A DNA stretch of 64,000 nt from an uncultured bacterium. Lineage in GTDB: Bacteria > Planctomycetota > UBA1135 > GCA-002686595. The stretch covers positions 1-64,000 of the forward strand of contig CALLKX010000042.1 of NCBI GenBank assembly GCA_938083085.1. Reading direction: 5' to 3'. The position numbers and the translations under genes are program-made. Positions 10,080 to 24,544 of this stretch are shown here, in pieces (the first letter of the stretch is position 1; the number at the start of each line of letters is the position of its first letter). Under the pieces are notes generated by a model. The model was not told the origin of the DNA. It ran no database searches and worked only from the letters and a program-made list of their open reading frames with translations.

Positions 10080-10710
10080 GCCGACTCCGGGGCGGCCCTT
10101 GCGGGACGCTCCACCAAGGCCGCGGACGCCTCGTTCCTCCTTGTGGGGGCGGCGAGGCGTCGGCGGCTGAGGCGCGTCCTGAGGTGTCGCCGCCCCCTGA
10201 GCAAGGAAGCTCCTCTCGCGTTTCGCGAGCGGAATTTGCTGCAAAGAGGGCGCTGGAGCCCTTCCCAGGCGTCAGCGATGCCCCTACTATTCGGGGTCGC
10301 CGAGAACATCGATGGTCCCTTTTGTTGGCCCTAGGCCAAGAGTCGCTCCGTCGGTTGGGTCCGGTCTTCCCGGATCAAGGCTTCCTTCACCTCGTCTCCA
10401 CCGCCCGGGTGTCGCCTCGCTGCGGTACCCCTCGCCACTGTCCGCTGGCCAATCAGGCCCGTCGGATTCCCAGTCATGCTGGTCTGCCCCGTGTCGCGCG
10501 GGGTGTATCGGCGCCGGTCGGCTCCATGCGGGGTCGGCTTCCGTGCGACACCGCAGTGTTCCCCCCCCGACACCGCGGCTCGTTCGGTCCTCCCCCCGAT
10601 CAGCGTCTCCCCACCCGAGCCACGCTCGTTCTCCGTGCCCGTTCGGACGTCCGGCATCTGACCACGCCCTCCGCGTCGCTGCCGCTTCCGCACAGCACTC
10701 GTTACCGCTC
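10080..10710 (+). other. 631-bp rplL-rpoB spacer
   Basis: No gene is supported here. The reading frame of rpoB stays open back to 10312, but the translation is a Pro/Ser/Arg-rich stretch with no resemblance to the RpoB N-terminus. The spacer contains the imperfect 15-bp hairpin at 10119-10167, a small perfect hairpin (ctcgcg/cgcgag) at 10215-10229, and C-rich tracts. I could not find a convincing promoter. Confidence 0.6.
10119..10167 (+). terminator. Strong hairpin between rplL and rpoB, possible attenuator or processing site
   Basis: Arms gccgcggacgcctcg (10119-10133) and cgaggcgtcggcggc (10153-10167) pair at 14 of 15 positions around a 19-nt loop, with one G-G mismatch. There is no T-tract. 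E. coli has a partial terminator and an RNase III site at this same junction, so an attenuator role is plausible by position. Confidence 0.6.
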
Positions 10711-13700
10711 ATGATCGCTAACCGCAACGGCCGTATGGTCGAGCAGTCCGCCGAGGTTCGTAACTTCGGCAACGTTTCCGAGATTGTCCCGCTGCCCAAT
10801 CTCGTCGAGATCCAGACGAAGGCCTACGAGGCCTTCCTGGCTCCCGGGGTTGCCTCCGGCGCTCGAGACGCCATGGGCCTCGAGGCCCTGCTTCGGGAGA
10901 TCTTCCCGATCTACTCGTACGACAAGACGATGTGCCTTGAGTACGTCGGCTACGAGTTGGGCAGGCCGCGATACGACATCGACGAGTGCCGCAAACTTCG
11001 GATGACCTACGGTTATCCCTTCAAGGTTCGCCTCCGGCTGGTCAAGCCGGAGCCCGTGGAGGAAGAGGTTTACCTCGGCGAGCTTCCAATCATGCTCGGC
11101 GGCGGTGAGTTCGTCGTGAACGGCTCGGAGCGGGTCATCGTGAGCCAGCTCCACCGCTCGCCCGGCGTGGACTTCTTGATCGACGCGGCGTCGACGGATC
11201 GCCTCCTGCACTCGTGCTGGATCATCCCCGAGCGTGGCTCGTGGGTTGAGCTGAACGTCACGAAGAAGGAGGCGCTCAGCGTCCGCATTGACCAGAGCGG
11301 CAAGTTCAGCGCGGTCACCTTCCTGCGTGCGCTCGACGAGAATCTCGGCTCGGACCAGGCGCTTCTGCGCCAGTTCTATGCCACCAAGGTCGTCAAGAAG
11401 ACGAAGTCGCAGACCGCGAATGCGTTTGCGAAGAAGATCACCGACCGCATCGCGGTGGGGGACATCGTCGTCCTGAAGACCGGTGAGGTCCTCGTGCCGT
11501 CCGGCATGCCGATCCCCGAGACGGCCGCCATCGAGATCGCTGGTGGCGACCTTGCCGAGGTTGAGGTGGTCGACGCAGACCCCCAGGACATCGACATGCT
11601 CATCATCAACTCGCTCCACGAGGAGCCGGGTGTGAAGAGCCACGAGGAGGCCCTGATCAAGATCTACGGGCGCCTGCGCCCGGGCAACCCGCCGCAGATC
11701 GAGAAGGCCCGCGAGCTCTTCCACGAGAAGTTCTTCGACGTCCAGCGCTACCGCCTCGGACGGGTCGGCCGCTTCCGCCTCAACCGGAAGTTCGACCAGG
11801 GCATCGGCGAGGACGTTCAGGTCCTCAAGCCCGAGGACATCGTCAACTCGGTCAAGTACATCCTCGACCTCCGCGGGGGCCGCGGTGAGATCGACGACAT
11901 CGACAACCTCGGCAACCGCCGCGTGCGCTCGATCGCCGAACTGGCGGGCGAGGAGTTCCGTAAGGGCCTCCTGAAGCTCCGCCGCACCGCGCAGGAGCGG
12001 ATGAACCTCGAGAACCCTGAGACCGTCTCGCCGAGGACGCTCATCAACTCGAAGACCTTCTCGAGCGCGGTCGACTACTTCTTCGGGCGCTCCGAGCTGA
12101 GTCAGGTCGTCGACCAGGCCAACCCCCTGAGTCAGCTGACGCACGAGCGTCGACTCTCGGCGCTTGGGCCGGGCGGCCTCAACCGGAAGCGGGCCGGCTT
12201 CGATGTCCGTGACGTGCACCTGTCGCACTACGGTCGTCTCTGCCCGATTGAGACGCCCGAGGGCGCCAACATTGGCCTGATCTCCTCGCTCGCGATGTAC
12301 GCGGCGCTGGACGACTACGGCTTCCTCACCACGCCCTTCCGCAAGGTCGTGGATGGTGTCCTCACCGAGGATGTCGAGTTCCTCCGCGCGGACGAGGAGA
12401 CCGGCATGGTCATGGCGCCCATCGACGTCGAGCTCGACTCGAAGAACAAGATCCTCTCGAAGCGCGTCCTCGCGCGTCGGGACGGGGACAACGTCGAGGT
12501 GCCGCCCAACGAGGTCGACTACGTCGACGTCTCGCCGAAGCAGATCATCGGCGTCTCAGCGGCTCTGATTCCGTTCCTCGAGCACGATGACGCCAACCGG
12601 GCGCTCATGGGCTCGAACATGCAGCGCCAGGCGGTGCCGCTCCTCATCCCTGAGGTCCCGGTCGTCGGTACTGGCATGGAGAAGGCCGTTGCGGCCAACT
12701 CGAACATGCCCATCTTCGCCAAGCGAGCGGGCACGGTCGAGTACGTGGACAGCCGCGTGATCATCGTCGGGGACGACGAGTATCACCAGCAGAAGTTCCG
12801 CGGCATGAACGAGCGCACCACCCAGAACCACCGCGCGGTGGTCAAGGTGGGGGACGAGGTCGAGGCCGGTCAACTACTGGCCGACGGCGCCTCGACCCAG
12901 GGCGGCGAGCTCGCTCTCGGCAAGAACCTCATGGTCGCGTTCATGACCTGGGATGGCTTCAACTACGAGGACGCCATCCTCGTCTCCGAGCGTCTGGTCA
13001 AGGATGACGTCTTCACCTCGATCCACATCGAGGAGTACGACGTCGAGATCCGCGAGACCAAGCTCGGCAAGGAGGAGTTCACTCGCGACATCCCGAACGT
13101 CGGCGAGAAGGCCCTGTCGAATCTCGATGAGGGCGGAATCGTCCGCATCGGGACCTTCGTGGAGGCCGGCGACGTGCTGGTCGGCAAGGTGGCTCCGAAG
13201 AGCAAGAGCGAGCTGACCCCCGAGGAGAAGCTCCTGCACGCGATCTTCGGTAAGGCTGGCGTCGACGTTAAGAACGCCTCGCTCACGATGCCCCCGGGCA
13301 CCCGCGGCGTCGTGATCGATGCGCACAAGTTCTCGCGCCGGGTCAACCTCACCGACGCGGAGCGCACCAAGGCGCTCTCGGTGATCCGTGACGCGGAGAA
13401 GGAGTTCCTTCGCGCGCTTCGGACCTACACCCAGCAGCTGCTGAAGGACGTTCAAGGGAAGCTCGGCGTCATCGTGGACGATGACCTCACGGGCAAGCCC
13501 TTCGAGCTGGACGACACGTCCACCTACGACGAGCTGCGTCGCGTGAAGATCCTCTGCCTCGCTGCCTCCGAGGAGCACGACGACCGCTCCAAGCGTGACG
13601 CCGCCCTCCAGTTGATCCATGACTTCCAGGTCAAGATCGACAACAAGGAGGCGGAGAAGAACAAGATCGTCAACCGCCTGAGCCGAGGGGACGAGCTGCC

Positions 13701-14448
13701 CACGGGGGTGCTCGAGATGGTCAAGGTCTACGTCGCCACCAAGCGGAACCTCTCCGTGGGCGACAAGATGGCCGGCCGCCACGGCAACAAGGGTGTGATC
13801 AGCAAGATCTGCCCCCGTGAGGACATGCCGTACCTCGAAGACGGCACTCCGGTGGACATCGTCCTGAACCCGCTCGGCGTGCCGTCGCGGATGAACGTCG
13901 GTCAGATCCTCGAGACCCACCTCGGCATGGCTGCGGCGGAGCTCGGTGTTCGCTGTGCTTGCCCGGCCTTCGACGGTGCCTCCGAGGCCGAGATCGAAGA
14001 GATGCTCACGGCCGCGAACATGCCAACCTCCGGCAAGTTCACGCTGTTCGACGGTCGCACCGGCGAGCGCTTCGAGCAGAACGTCACCGTCGGGATCATG
14101 TACATGCTCAAGCTGCACCACCTCGTCGACGAGAAGGTCCACGCGCGAGCCACGGGTCCCTACAGCCTGATCACCCAGCAGCCGCTCGGCGGCAAGGCCC
14201 GTTTCGGCGGCCAGCGCTTCGGAGAGATGGAGGTCTGGGCGCTCGAGGCGTACGGCGCCGCGGCGATCCTGCAGGAGCAGCTCACCGTCAAGTCGGACGA
14301 CGTGGACGGCCGGACCAAGATCTACGAGTCGATGGTCAAGGGCCTCAACATCCTCGAGCCCGGCACGCCGGTCTCCTTCGAGGTGCTCACCAACGAGATC
14401 CGCGGCCTGGGGCTCAACATGGAGCTCCACAAGAAGGCCATCCTCTGA
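10711..14448 (+). CDS. rpoB: DNA-directed RNA polymerase subunit beta
   Basis: Catalytic-core subunit of RNA polymerase, 1245 residues from the ATG at 10711 ([12 protein letters not shown]). The rifampicin pocket is recognisable at about 12088-12190: [19 protein letters not shown] with the residues equivalent to E. coli D516, H526 and S531 kept. Downstream are [23 protein letters not shown] and the C-terminal [19 protein letters not shown]. No lineage-specific large insertion stands out and the length is somewhat below E. coli (1342). The upstream in-frame extension to 10312 was rejected as non-coding. rpoC follows after 147 bp. Confidence 0.97.
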   Translation: MIANRNGRMVEQSAEVRNFGNVSEIVPLPNLVEIQTKAYEAFLAPGVASGARDAMGLEALLREIFPIYSYDKTMCLEYVGYELGRPRYDIDECRKLRMTYGYPFKVRLRLVKPEPVEEEVYLGELPIMLGGGEFVVNGSERVIVSQLHRSPGVDFLIDAASTDRLLHSCWIIPERGSWVELNVTKKEALSVRIDQSGKFSAVTFLRALDENLGSDQALLRQFYATKVVKKTKSQTANAFAKKITDRIAVGDIVVLKTGEVLVPSGMPIPETAAIEIAGGDLAEVEVVDADPQDIDMLIINSLHEEPGVKSHEEALIKIYGRLRPGNPPQIEKARELFHEKFFDVQRYRLGRVGRFRLNRKFDQGIGEDVQVLKPEDIVNSVKYILDLRGGRGEIDDIDNLGNRRVRSIAELAGEEFRKGLLKLRRTAQERMNLENPETVSPRTLINSKTFSSAVDYFFGRSELSQVVDQANPLSQLTHERRLSALGPGGLNRKRAGFDVRDVHLSHYGRLCPIETPEGANIGLISSLAMYAALDDYGFLTTPFRKVVDGVLTEDVEFLRADEETGMVMAPIDVELDSKNKILSKRVLARRDGDNVEVPPNEVDYVDVSPKQIIGVSAALIPFLEHDDANRALMGSNMQRQAVPLLIPEVPVVGTGMEKAVAANSNMPIFAKRAGTVEYVDSRVIIVGDDEYHQQKFRGMNERTTQNHRAVVKVGDEVEAGQLLADGASTQGGELALGKNLMVAFMTWDGFNYEDAILVSERLVKDDVFTSIHIEEYDVEIRETKLGKEEFTRDIPNVGEKALSNLDEGGIVRIGTFVEAGDVLVGKVAPKSKSELTPEEKLLHAIFGKAGVDVKNASLTMPPGTRGVVIDAHKFSRRVNLTDAERTKALSVIRDAEKEFLRALRTYTQQLLKDVQGKLGVIVDDDLTGKPFELDDTSTYDELRRVKILCLAASEEHDDRSKRDAALQLIHDFQVKIDNKEAEKNKIVNRLSRGDELPTGVLEMVKVYVATKRNLSVGDKMAGRHGNKGVISKICPREDMPYLEDGTPVDIVLNPLGVPSRMNVGQILETHLGMAAAELGVRCACPAFDGASEAEIEEMLTAANMPTSGKFTLFDGRTGERFEQNVTVGIMYMLKLHHLVDEKVHARATGPYSLITQQPLGGKARFGGQRFGEMEVWALEAYGAAAILQEQLTVKSDDVDGRTKIYESMVKGLNILEPGTPVSFEVLTNEIRGLGLNMELHKKAIL

Positions 14449-14595
14449 TCACTGCGCGCTGCGGGGGAGGGCTTTCACGCTCCCCCCGTGGCGCACCACT
14501 GCGCGCAAACACACCCACACCTGGGACGCCCCTTCGGCGTTCTGGACCCCCCGAGGGCGGCTCCGGCCACCCCGGACCTTCTGGAGACTCGACCC

Positions 14596-18957
<4,362 letters not shown>

Positions 18958-19026
18958 TCGCGCCCCCCGTTCCAAGCCATTGCTGGCCGGTCATCCCGGT
19001 GGGGGATGGCTGGGACCGGTCGGGCC

Positions 19027-19054
19027 TTGACCCTCAAAATCTCCCCCGTACACT
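19027..19054 (+). promoter_or_regulatory. Candidate sigma-70 promoter for rpsL-rpsG
   Basis: TTGACC at 19027-19032, a 16-bp spacer and TACACT at 19049-19054, 89 bp before the rpsL start. The same -35 hexamer occurs upstream of the tRNA-tuf unit and the S10 cluster. Confidence 0.5.
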
Positions 19055-19142
19055 GTTGCGCCGATCTGCCGACTGGATCGGACGCTCCTATCGGCGCTGA
19101 CGCCGAGCCCCCCTAAGGTCGGCACATCAACCACACCACGCG

Positions 19143-19517
19143 ATGCCCACGATCAACCAGCTCATCCGAAAGGGACGCAAGACGCCGATCAAGCGCTCCA
19201 AGTCCCCGGTCCTCGACTCCTGCCCGCACAAGCGGGGGGTCTGCCTTCAGGTGAAGACCCAAACGCCCAAGAAGCCGAACTCCGCGCTCCGAAAGATCGC
19301 GCGTGTCCGCCTCTCGAACGGCAAGGAGATCACTGCCTACATCCCCGGTGAGGGCCACAACCTTCAGGAGCACTCCGTCGTGCTCGTCCGTGGCGGCCGC
19401 GTCCGCGACCTCCCCGGTGTCCGTTATCACATCCTCCGCGGCACCCTCGATACCTCCGGTGTCGATGGCCGCTCCCAGAGCCGTTCCAAGTACGGGTCGA
19501 AGAAGCCCAAGAAGTGA
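19143..19517 (+). CDS. rpsL: 30S ribosomal protein uS12
   Basis: Decoding-centre protein, 124 residues. [10 protein letters not shown] (equivalent of streptomycin-relevant Lys43) and [13 protein letters not shown] (Lys/Arg and the Asp that is methylthiolated in many bacteria) are intact, with no sign of a resistance substitution at the lysine of TPKKPNS. It ends 113 bp before rpsG. No Shine-Dalgarno is visible in the upstream CAACCACACCACGCG. Confidence 0.97.
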   Translation: MPTINQLIRKGRKTPIKRSKSPVLDSCPHKRGVCLQVKTQTPKKPNSALRKIARVRLSNGKEITAYIPGEGHNLQEHSVVLVRGGRVRDLPGVRYHILRGTLDTSGVDGRSQSRSKYGSKKPKK

Positions 19518-19630
19518 TGTCATCCCGGAGCTGACGGCGCCATCGCCAGAGGCCGTGCTCATCGCGTCACGGCCGGGCAACACCCGCTCGCTCCGACCTC
19601 CTTCCATCGATCCAGAGAACAGAGACCACC

Positions 19631-20125
19631 ATGCCCCGTAACTTCAAGTCGACGGCTCACTTCGTGAAGCCGGACCCCAAGCTCGGCTCACTGCTTGCCT
19701 CCAAGATCATCAACCAGGTGATGCAAGGCGGCAAGAAGAGCACCGCTCAGTCCATCCTCTATAACGCCCTCGATGTGGCGCTGAAGAAGCTCCCCGACGT
19801 CGAAGGCGAATCCTCGGAGGAGAAGCAGGTCACGATCCTCACGCAGGCTGTCGAGAACGCCAAGCCGGGCGTCGAGGTCCGCTCCAAGCGTGTCGGTGGT
19901 GCCAACTACCAGGTGCCGCGCGAGGTCAAGAAGGCCCGGCAGCAGTCGCTGGCCATCCGCTGGCTGGTGGACAACTCCCGCAAGAAGAAGGGCAAGCCCA
20001 TGCACCTTCGCCTCGCGGAAGAGCTCGTGGACGCCCACAACGGCACCGGCGCGTCGGTGACGTGGAAGGAGAACATCCACAAGATGGCCGAGGCCAACAA
20101 GGCCTACGCTCACTTCGCCCGCTGA
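19631..20125 (+). CDS. rpsG: 30S ribosomal protein uS7
   Basis: Head-nucleating small-subunit protein at the mRNA exit and E site. The 164-residue product has the helical core (KSTAQSILYNALD, VENAKPGVEVRSKRVGGANYQVP, RWLVDNSRKKKGKPMHLRLAEEL) and ends in NKAYAHFAR. It is followed by a strong hairpin terminator that separates it from the Tsr3-like gene. Confidence 0.97.
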   Translation: MPRNFKSTAHFVKPDPKLGSLLASKIINQVMQGGKKSTAQSILYNALDVALKKLPDVEGESSEEKQVTILTQAVENAKPGVEVRSKRVGGANYQVPREVKKARQQSLAIRWLVDNSRKKKGKPMHLRLAEELVDAHNGTGASVTWKENIHKMAEANKAYAHFAR

Positions 20126-20162
20126 TCCAACCAGCGGCTCCCGAGAGGGCCGGGATCATCCC

Positions 20163-20196
20163 ACGAGAGGCCGCGGCACCTGCCGCGGCCTCTCGT
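20163..20196 (+). terminator. Terminator-like hairpin after rpsG
   Basis: Perfect 16-nt arms (20163-20178 and 20181-20196, acgagaggccgcggca and its complement) are separated by CC. A weak T-containing stretch (cgtt) follows, with no long U-tract. Confidence 0.75.
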
Positions 20197-20294
20197 CGTT
20201 TGCCGGGTGCTGCCGCGTGTCCGTCGCGATCGCCGCGTGCCTCTTGTGAACCACCCCGGTGAAGCTCGCAGCCGCGCCGGGTATGGTCTTGGCC

Positions 20295-20768
20295 ATGTCC
20301 GACCCGGTCGACGTCCTCATCCTCCGGGACCCCCGTGAGTCCCCGAAGAAGTGCTCGCTCATCCCGCTGCGCGGGACCCCCGGGGTGGTGTTCGCCGAGT
20401 ACCGAGCGGACCGCTCGCTGGACGCGTCCGGGAGGGTCCTGCTCGATCCTGCGGCGGAGCCTATCTCCGCCGGGGATCGTGGCCTCCCCCTGTTGATTCT
20501 CGATTCGTCCTGGCGCCGCCTCCCGAAGCTCTCGGCGACGGTGGTGGGGGAGCCGCGCCGCCGCCGCCTGCCCCCGCTGAAGACGGCCTACCCGCGGCGC
20601 TCCAGGGACTTCGTGGACCCTTCGGAGGGGCTGGCGTCGGTCGAGGCGCTCTACGCCGCGCTGGTGCTGCTGGGGCACGAGGGGGTCGAGTACCTACTCG
20701 ACGACTACCGCTGGAAGGACCAGTTCCTGGAGCTCAACGCGGCTGTGCTCGGTCGCGGCCCGCTCTAG
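20295..20768 (+). CDS. Tsr3/DUF367-like rRNA aminocarboxypropyltransferase homologue
   Basis: A 157-residue protein from the ATG at 20295 (MSDPVDVLILRDPRES); ATG 20283 and GTG 20259 are upstream alternatives. It matches the layout of Tsr3: an N-terminal DPRESPKKCS strand-loop (residues 12-21), LILDSSW (67-73, where Tsr3 has LDCSW), RRLPPLKTAYPRRSRDF (where Tsr3 has LLPxLxAANPVNYG), and SVEALYAALVLLG (about 116-128, where Tsr3 has SxVEAxAAAxxIxG). Known Tsr3 transfers the aminocarboxypropyl group of S-adenosylmethionine onto a helix-31 nucleotide of small-subunit rRNA in eukaryotes and archaea. The position between rpsG and an EF-G gene fits a ribosome role. Function in a bacterium is inferred, not shown. 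Confidence 0.7.
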   Translation: MSDPVDVLILRDPRESPKKCSLIPLRGTPGVVFAEYRADRSLDASGRVLLDPAAEPISAGDRGLPLLILDSSWRRLPKLSATVVGEPRRRRLPPLKTAYPRRSRDFVDPSEGLASVEALYAALVLLGHEGVEYLLDDYRWKDQFLELNAAVLGRGPL

Positions 20769-20830
20769 GGCAGGGACCGGGTGGCGTGCGGGCTTCGAGG
20801 GGGCCCGGGCGCTAGGATGCGGCCGCACCC

Positions 20831-22948
20831 ATGGACGTCTCCGACCATCCCGCGGGCCACGCCGGCCACGGCTCGGCCCCCGCCCGCGAACTGCGGAACG
20901 TCGGCATTTGCGCGCACATCGACGCGGGCAAGACCACCCTGACCGAGCGCGTCCTGCACCTCTGCGGCCGCGAGCCGCGAGTCGGGCGGGTGGACGAGGG
21001 CACCTCCGTCATGGACTGGATGGCAGAGGAGCGGGAGCGTGGGATCACCATCACCGCCGCCGCGGCCCGGGTTCGGTGGGCGGAGTGTGAGATCAACCTC
21101 GTCGACACCCCCGGGCACGTGGACTTCACCGTCGAGGTCGAGCGTTGTATGCGCGTGCTCGACGGTGCGATTGTGGTGGTGGACGCGACCCGTGGGGTCG
21201 AACCGCAGACGGAGACGGTCTGGCGCCAGGTGGAGAGGCGCGGGCTCCCGGCGCTCGCGTTCGTGAACAAGTGCGAGCGCCCTGGGGCAGACGTCCTCGC
21301 CTGCGCGGCGTCGATCGGCGAGAAGCTCGGTGTCCGACCGCTGGTGGTGGCGTACCCGATCGGCGGTGGTGATGAGGATGTGCCGCTGTCCGGGGTGGTC
21401 GACCTGGTACGTGGCGTCGCTCAGCGGGTCGAGCCGGGCGGTCAGCGTGTCCAGGTGCCGATCCCGGAGGCGATCGAGGACGAGGTGGGGGTCCTCCGGG
21501 CGGAGCTCGTGGACGCCCTCGCGGACCTCGATGACGAGGTCTTTGGGGTGGTCTGCGCGGGAGGAGAGCCGACGGTGGGGCAGCTCACTGCCGCGTTGCG
21601 CGCCGCCACACGGGAGCGTCGCGTCGTGCCGCTGTTCTGCGGCGCAGCCCTGCGGGGTCACGGGGTGCCGCTTCTCCTTGATGGCATCGCCAACCTGCTG
21701 CCGTCTCCGCAGGACCGGCCCGCGCCGGAGCTGTTCGATGCTCGCTCGGGCAAGGTGCTCCCGCCGTTGCCGTCAGAGGTAGCGGGCGTCGACGATCCAC
21801 TTCTCCTGGTGTTCAAGGTTCATTCGCAGCAGCGCCGAGGCGAACGCCTCGACCTCGCGGTTGCCCGGATCTATCGCGGAGCCGTGCGCCCGGGGATGAA
21901 GCTCTGGAACGGGAGGAGCGGCCGGCTCGAGGAGGTGGGAGCGGTGCTTCGAATCCACGCCGATGCGGTGGATGAGCTGGAGTACGCGGGGCCGGGTGAT
22001 GTGGTCGCGCTCAGGGGGCTGGTCTCCACGGGTTGTGGCGACACCCTCGCGTCGGAGGGCGCGCTCCACCGCCTGGAGCCGCCGCGAACACCGAATGCCG
22101 TGGTGGCGGTCTTGCTCGAACCCTCCCGAGACGAGGAGCGGGAGGCGCTCGGTGCGGCGCTCCAGCGGTTGGTGCGCGAGGACCCCTCGCTCCGCGCCCA
22201 GGAGGACCCTGGCACCGGGCAATGGGGCCTCGAAGGGATGGGGGAGCTCCATCTCGAGGTGGCCCTCGCTCGGTTGAAGGCCGAGTTCCAGATCGAGCCG
22301 CGGGTGGGGGCGCCGCAGGTCGCGCAGTTGGAGAGTGTCCGAGGTACCCACAGCGGGTCGGGCGAGGTCGACCGCTCGCTCGGCGGGGAGCGCGTCGACG
22401 CGGTGGTGGGGCTCCGGCTTGAGCCGGTCGAGACTTGGGCTGCCCCTGTGGAGGTGGGGGCAGAGGGGCCCGGTGGGCACGCCTCTGGCGAGGTCTTGGC
22501 CGCCGTCACCTCGGCTCTTGTGGCCGAGGCCGCCACCGCCGGGCCCCTGGCCGGGCACCCGCTCTGTGGCGTCCGCATCGTGATCGTCCAGGCGAACTCC
22601 AGCACCGAGCACGCGGTGGACGCCGCCTGGGGCCAGGCCGCCGTCGCGGCGCTGCGAGCGGCGCTGAGGAGCGCGGCCGCTGCGGGAGGGGTCGAGCCCC
22701 TCGAGCCCTGGATGTCCTTTGTGGTTGATGCGCCTGCGGACGTGGCCGGGGGCGTGATCGGGGACCTCAACAGCCGCCACGCGGTGATGGAGGAGGTTCA
22801 ATCCACAGGGACGATGGGGCGGCAAATCACGGGTATCGCCCCGCTAAGGGAGTTAATCGGCTATTCGACATCACTCCGCTCCCTCTCGAAGGGACGCGCC
22901 ACCTTCAGCCTCCGGCCCGCGGGGTTTCGCCCCAGCGTCGGCGCGTGA
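20831..22948 (+). CDS. Divergent EF-G-family translational GTPase
   Basis: 705 residues with the full EF-G domain set: GTPase domain (AHIDAGKTT 28-36, RGITIT, DTPGHVDF), domain II (FKVHSQQRRGERLDLAVARIYRG), domain III (GMGELHLEVALARLK), domain IV and domain V (LNSRHAVMEEV... GYSTSLRSLSKGRATFSL). The G4 motif reads NKCE (N146-E149; codon GAG at 21275-21277) where nearly all relatives have NKxD. The domain IV tip reads VQANSSTEHAVD in place of the usual DGSYHDVDS. It occupies the str-operon slot of fusA, yet these changes suggest a paralogue such as the spirochaete/planctomycete EFG types related to the mitochondrial factors. A conventional fusA may lie elsewhere. Confidence 0.85.
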   Translation: MDVSDHPAGHAGHGSAPARELRNVGICAHIDAGKTTLTERVLHLCGREPRVGRVDEGTSVMDWMAEERERGITITAAAARVRWAECEINLVDTPGHVDFTVEVERCMRVLDGAIVVVDATRGVEPQTETVWRQVERRGLPALAFVNKCERPGADVLACAASIGEKLGVRPLVVAYPIGGGDEDVPLSGVVDLVRGVAQRVEPGGQRVQVPIPEAIEDEVGVLRAELVDALADLDDEVFGVVCAGGEPTVGQLTAALRAATRERRVVPLFCGAALRGHGVPLLLDGIANLLPSPQDRPAPELFDARSGKVLPPLPSEVAGVDDPLLLVFKVHSQQRRGERLDLAVARIYRGAVRPGMKLWNGRSGRLEEVGAVLRIHADAVDELEYAGPGDVVALRGLVSTGCGDTLASEGALHRLEPPRTPNAVVAVLLEPSRDEEREALGAALQRLVREDPSLRAQEDPGTGQWGLEGMGELHLEVALARLKAEFQIEPRVGAPQVAQLESVRGTHSGSGEVDRSLGGERVDAVVGLRLEPVETWAAPVEVGAEGPGGHASGEVLAAVTSALVAEAATAGPLAGHPLCGVRIVIVQANSSTEHAVDAAWGQAAVAALRAALRSAAAAGGVEPLEPWMSFVVDAPADVAGGVIGDLNSRHAVMEEVQSTGTMGRQITGIAPLRELIGYSTSLRSLSKGRATFSLRPAGFRPSVGA

Positions 22949-23423
22949 TCGACCGAATCCGGCGCAGGGCGGACACCTTTCCGCTCCTTTCCTGGGCGGG
23001 CCGGCTCGCCATCAAGGGGTGTGGCGGTCGCGCAGAAGGGCTCTATTTGGCTCTAAGTGGCCGGTAGAGCGCTCCAACGGCCCTCAGGCGCCCGTGCCGA
23101 GGGGGGCGCCGGCGAATGGTGATGTTTTTCCCGTCCACCGTTGACCGCAGGTAGGGCCCGCCGTACCTTCTTTGCCCCTTGCCCGAAAGGCAGGACCCCT
23201 GGAGCAGCGACCGAGCAACCGCCGTCCGCTTCCCAGGGCCTCCTCCTACCGGGTCGGTACTTTTTTGTGTCATCCCCATCGGCGCTCTCCCCAGAGCCGC
23301 TCGAGACCCCGGGAAGGCGCTAACACCCCCCCCCGTCCGCTGGGCCTGCCCGGCCTGATCTCACCGCCGACCCTCTCCTCCGCCTGGCGGGGGTGATTGT
23401 TCGCCAGAGAGCTCGAATCAAGC
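22949..23423 (+). other. 475-bp leader region before rpsJ
   Basis: No coding sequence is supported. It holds a candidate promoter at 23141-23169, then about 250 bp of potential mRNA leader that includes an isolated T-run (23260-23266) and a C-tract near 23327. In E. coli the S10 leader mediates L4 autoregulation; I cannot identify that structure here. Confidence 0.5.
23141..23169 (+). promoter_or_regulatory. Candidate sigma-70 promoter for the S10 cluster
   Basis: TTGACC at 23141-23146, a 17-bp spacer and TACCTT at 23164-23169. The -35 is strong and the -10 is weak (three of six). It is the only TTGAC-type element I see in the leader. Confidence 0.45.
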
Positions 23424-23729
<306 letters not shown>

Positions 23730-23901
23730 TTTCAACGGGCCCTCAGGTCCTCGCCATTGGTGGGGGACGCAGGGGCTCGCTCTTTTCGACTCACTCATCC
23801 ACCCTCCGCCGCGTGGCCTGCCGTTGCGCTCATCTGGAACTTGTTCCAGGTCAGCACTTACAGGTCGAACCGGCTTCCACTAACCCCTTTCTCACGAAGA
23901 C

Positions 23902-24537
23902 ATGACGCTTCTTCTGGGACGCAAGAGAGGCATGACGCAACTCTTCGCCGACGACGGTACGGTCACTCCGGTGACCGTGGTTGAGGCGGGGCCTTGCATT
24001 GTCATGCAGCTGCGCACTGAAGAGAAGGATGGCTATTCGGCCATTCAGCTCGGTTACGAGGACGTTCGGGACAAGATCTCGAGCAAGCCGCAGCGCGAGG
24101 CCGCCAAGGCCATCGGCACGGCTCCCAAGCGCTTCCTGCGTGAGGAGCGGCTTCACGGCCCCTCCGAGCACGAAGTGGGCCAGGCCATCACGGTCGAGGT
24201 CTTTGAGGCTGGGTCGCTGGTCGACGTTGTCGGGACCACCAAGGGTCGCGGCTTCGCCGGCACGATCAAGCGCCATGGCTTCGCCCGCGGGCCGAAGACC
24301 CACGGTTCGATGAACTACCGAGCCCCGGGCTCGATCGGCTGCTCGGCGTATCCGGGCCGCGTCTTCAAGGGCAAGCGAATGAGCGGCCACTACGGCGCCT
24401 CTCGCAAGACCGTGAAGAACCTCGAGGTCATGCGCGTCGACGCGGATCGGAACCTGCTCCTCATCAAGGGGTCGGTGCCGGGCCACAACGGCAGCTTCGT
24501 CCAGGTCCAGACCGCCCGCACGGGCGTGAAGAAGTGA
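23902..24537 (+). CDS. rplC: 50S ribosomal protein uL3
   Basis: 211 residues: N-terminal LLGRKRGMTQLFADDG, the loop KGRGFAGTIKRHGFARGPKTHGS that reaches the peptidyl-transferase centre (residues about 113-136), and PGHNGSFVQV near the C-terminus. It is 7 bp ahead of rplD. Confidence 0.97.
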   Translation: MTLLLGRKRGMTQLFADDGTVTPVTVVEAGPCIVMQLRTEEKDGYSAIQLGYEDVRDKISSKPQREAAKAIGTAPKRFLREERLHGPSEHEVGQAITVEVFEAGSLVDVVGTTKGRGFAGTIKRHGFARGPKTHGSMNYRAPGSIGCSAYPGRVFKGKRMSGHYGASRKTVKNLEVMRVDADRNLLLIKGSVPGHNGSFVQVQTARTGVKK

Positions 24538-24544
24538 GCCACCG

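Noticed and set aside
10312..10710. A 133-codon N-terminal extension of rpoB in the same frame
   Set aside because: The translation is Pro/Ser/Arg-rich, unlike any RpoB start; [12 protein letters not shown] at 10711 matches the family start.
12088..12190. Rifampicin-resistance substitutions in rpoB
   Set aside because: The positions equal to D516, H526 and S531 are unchanged; Val and Ala at neighbouring positions are probably lineage variation and do not allow a resistance call.
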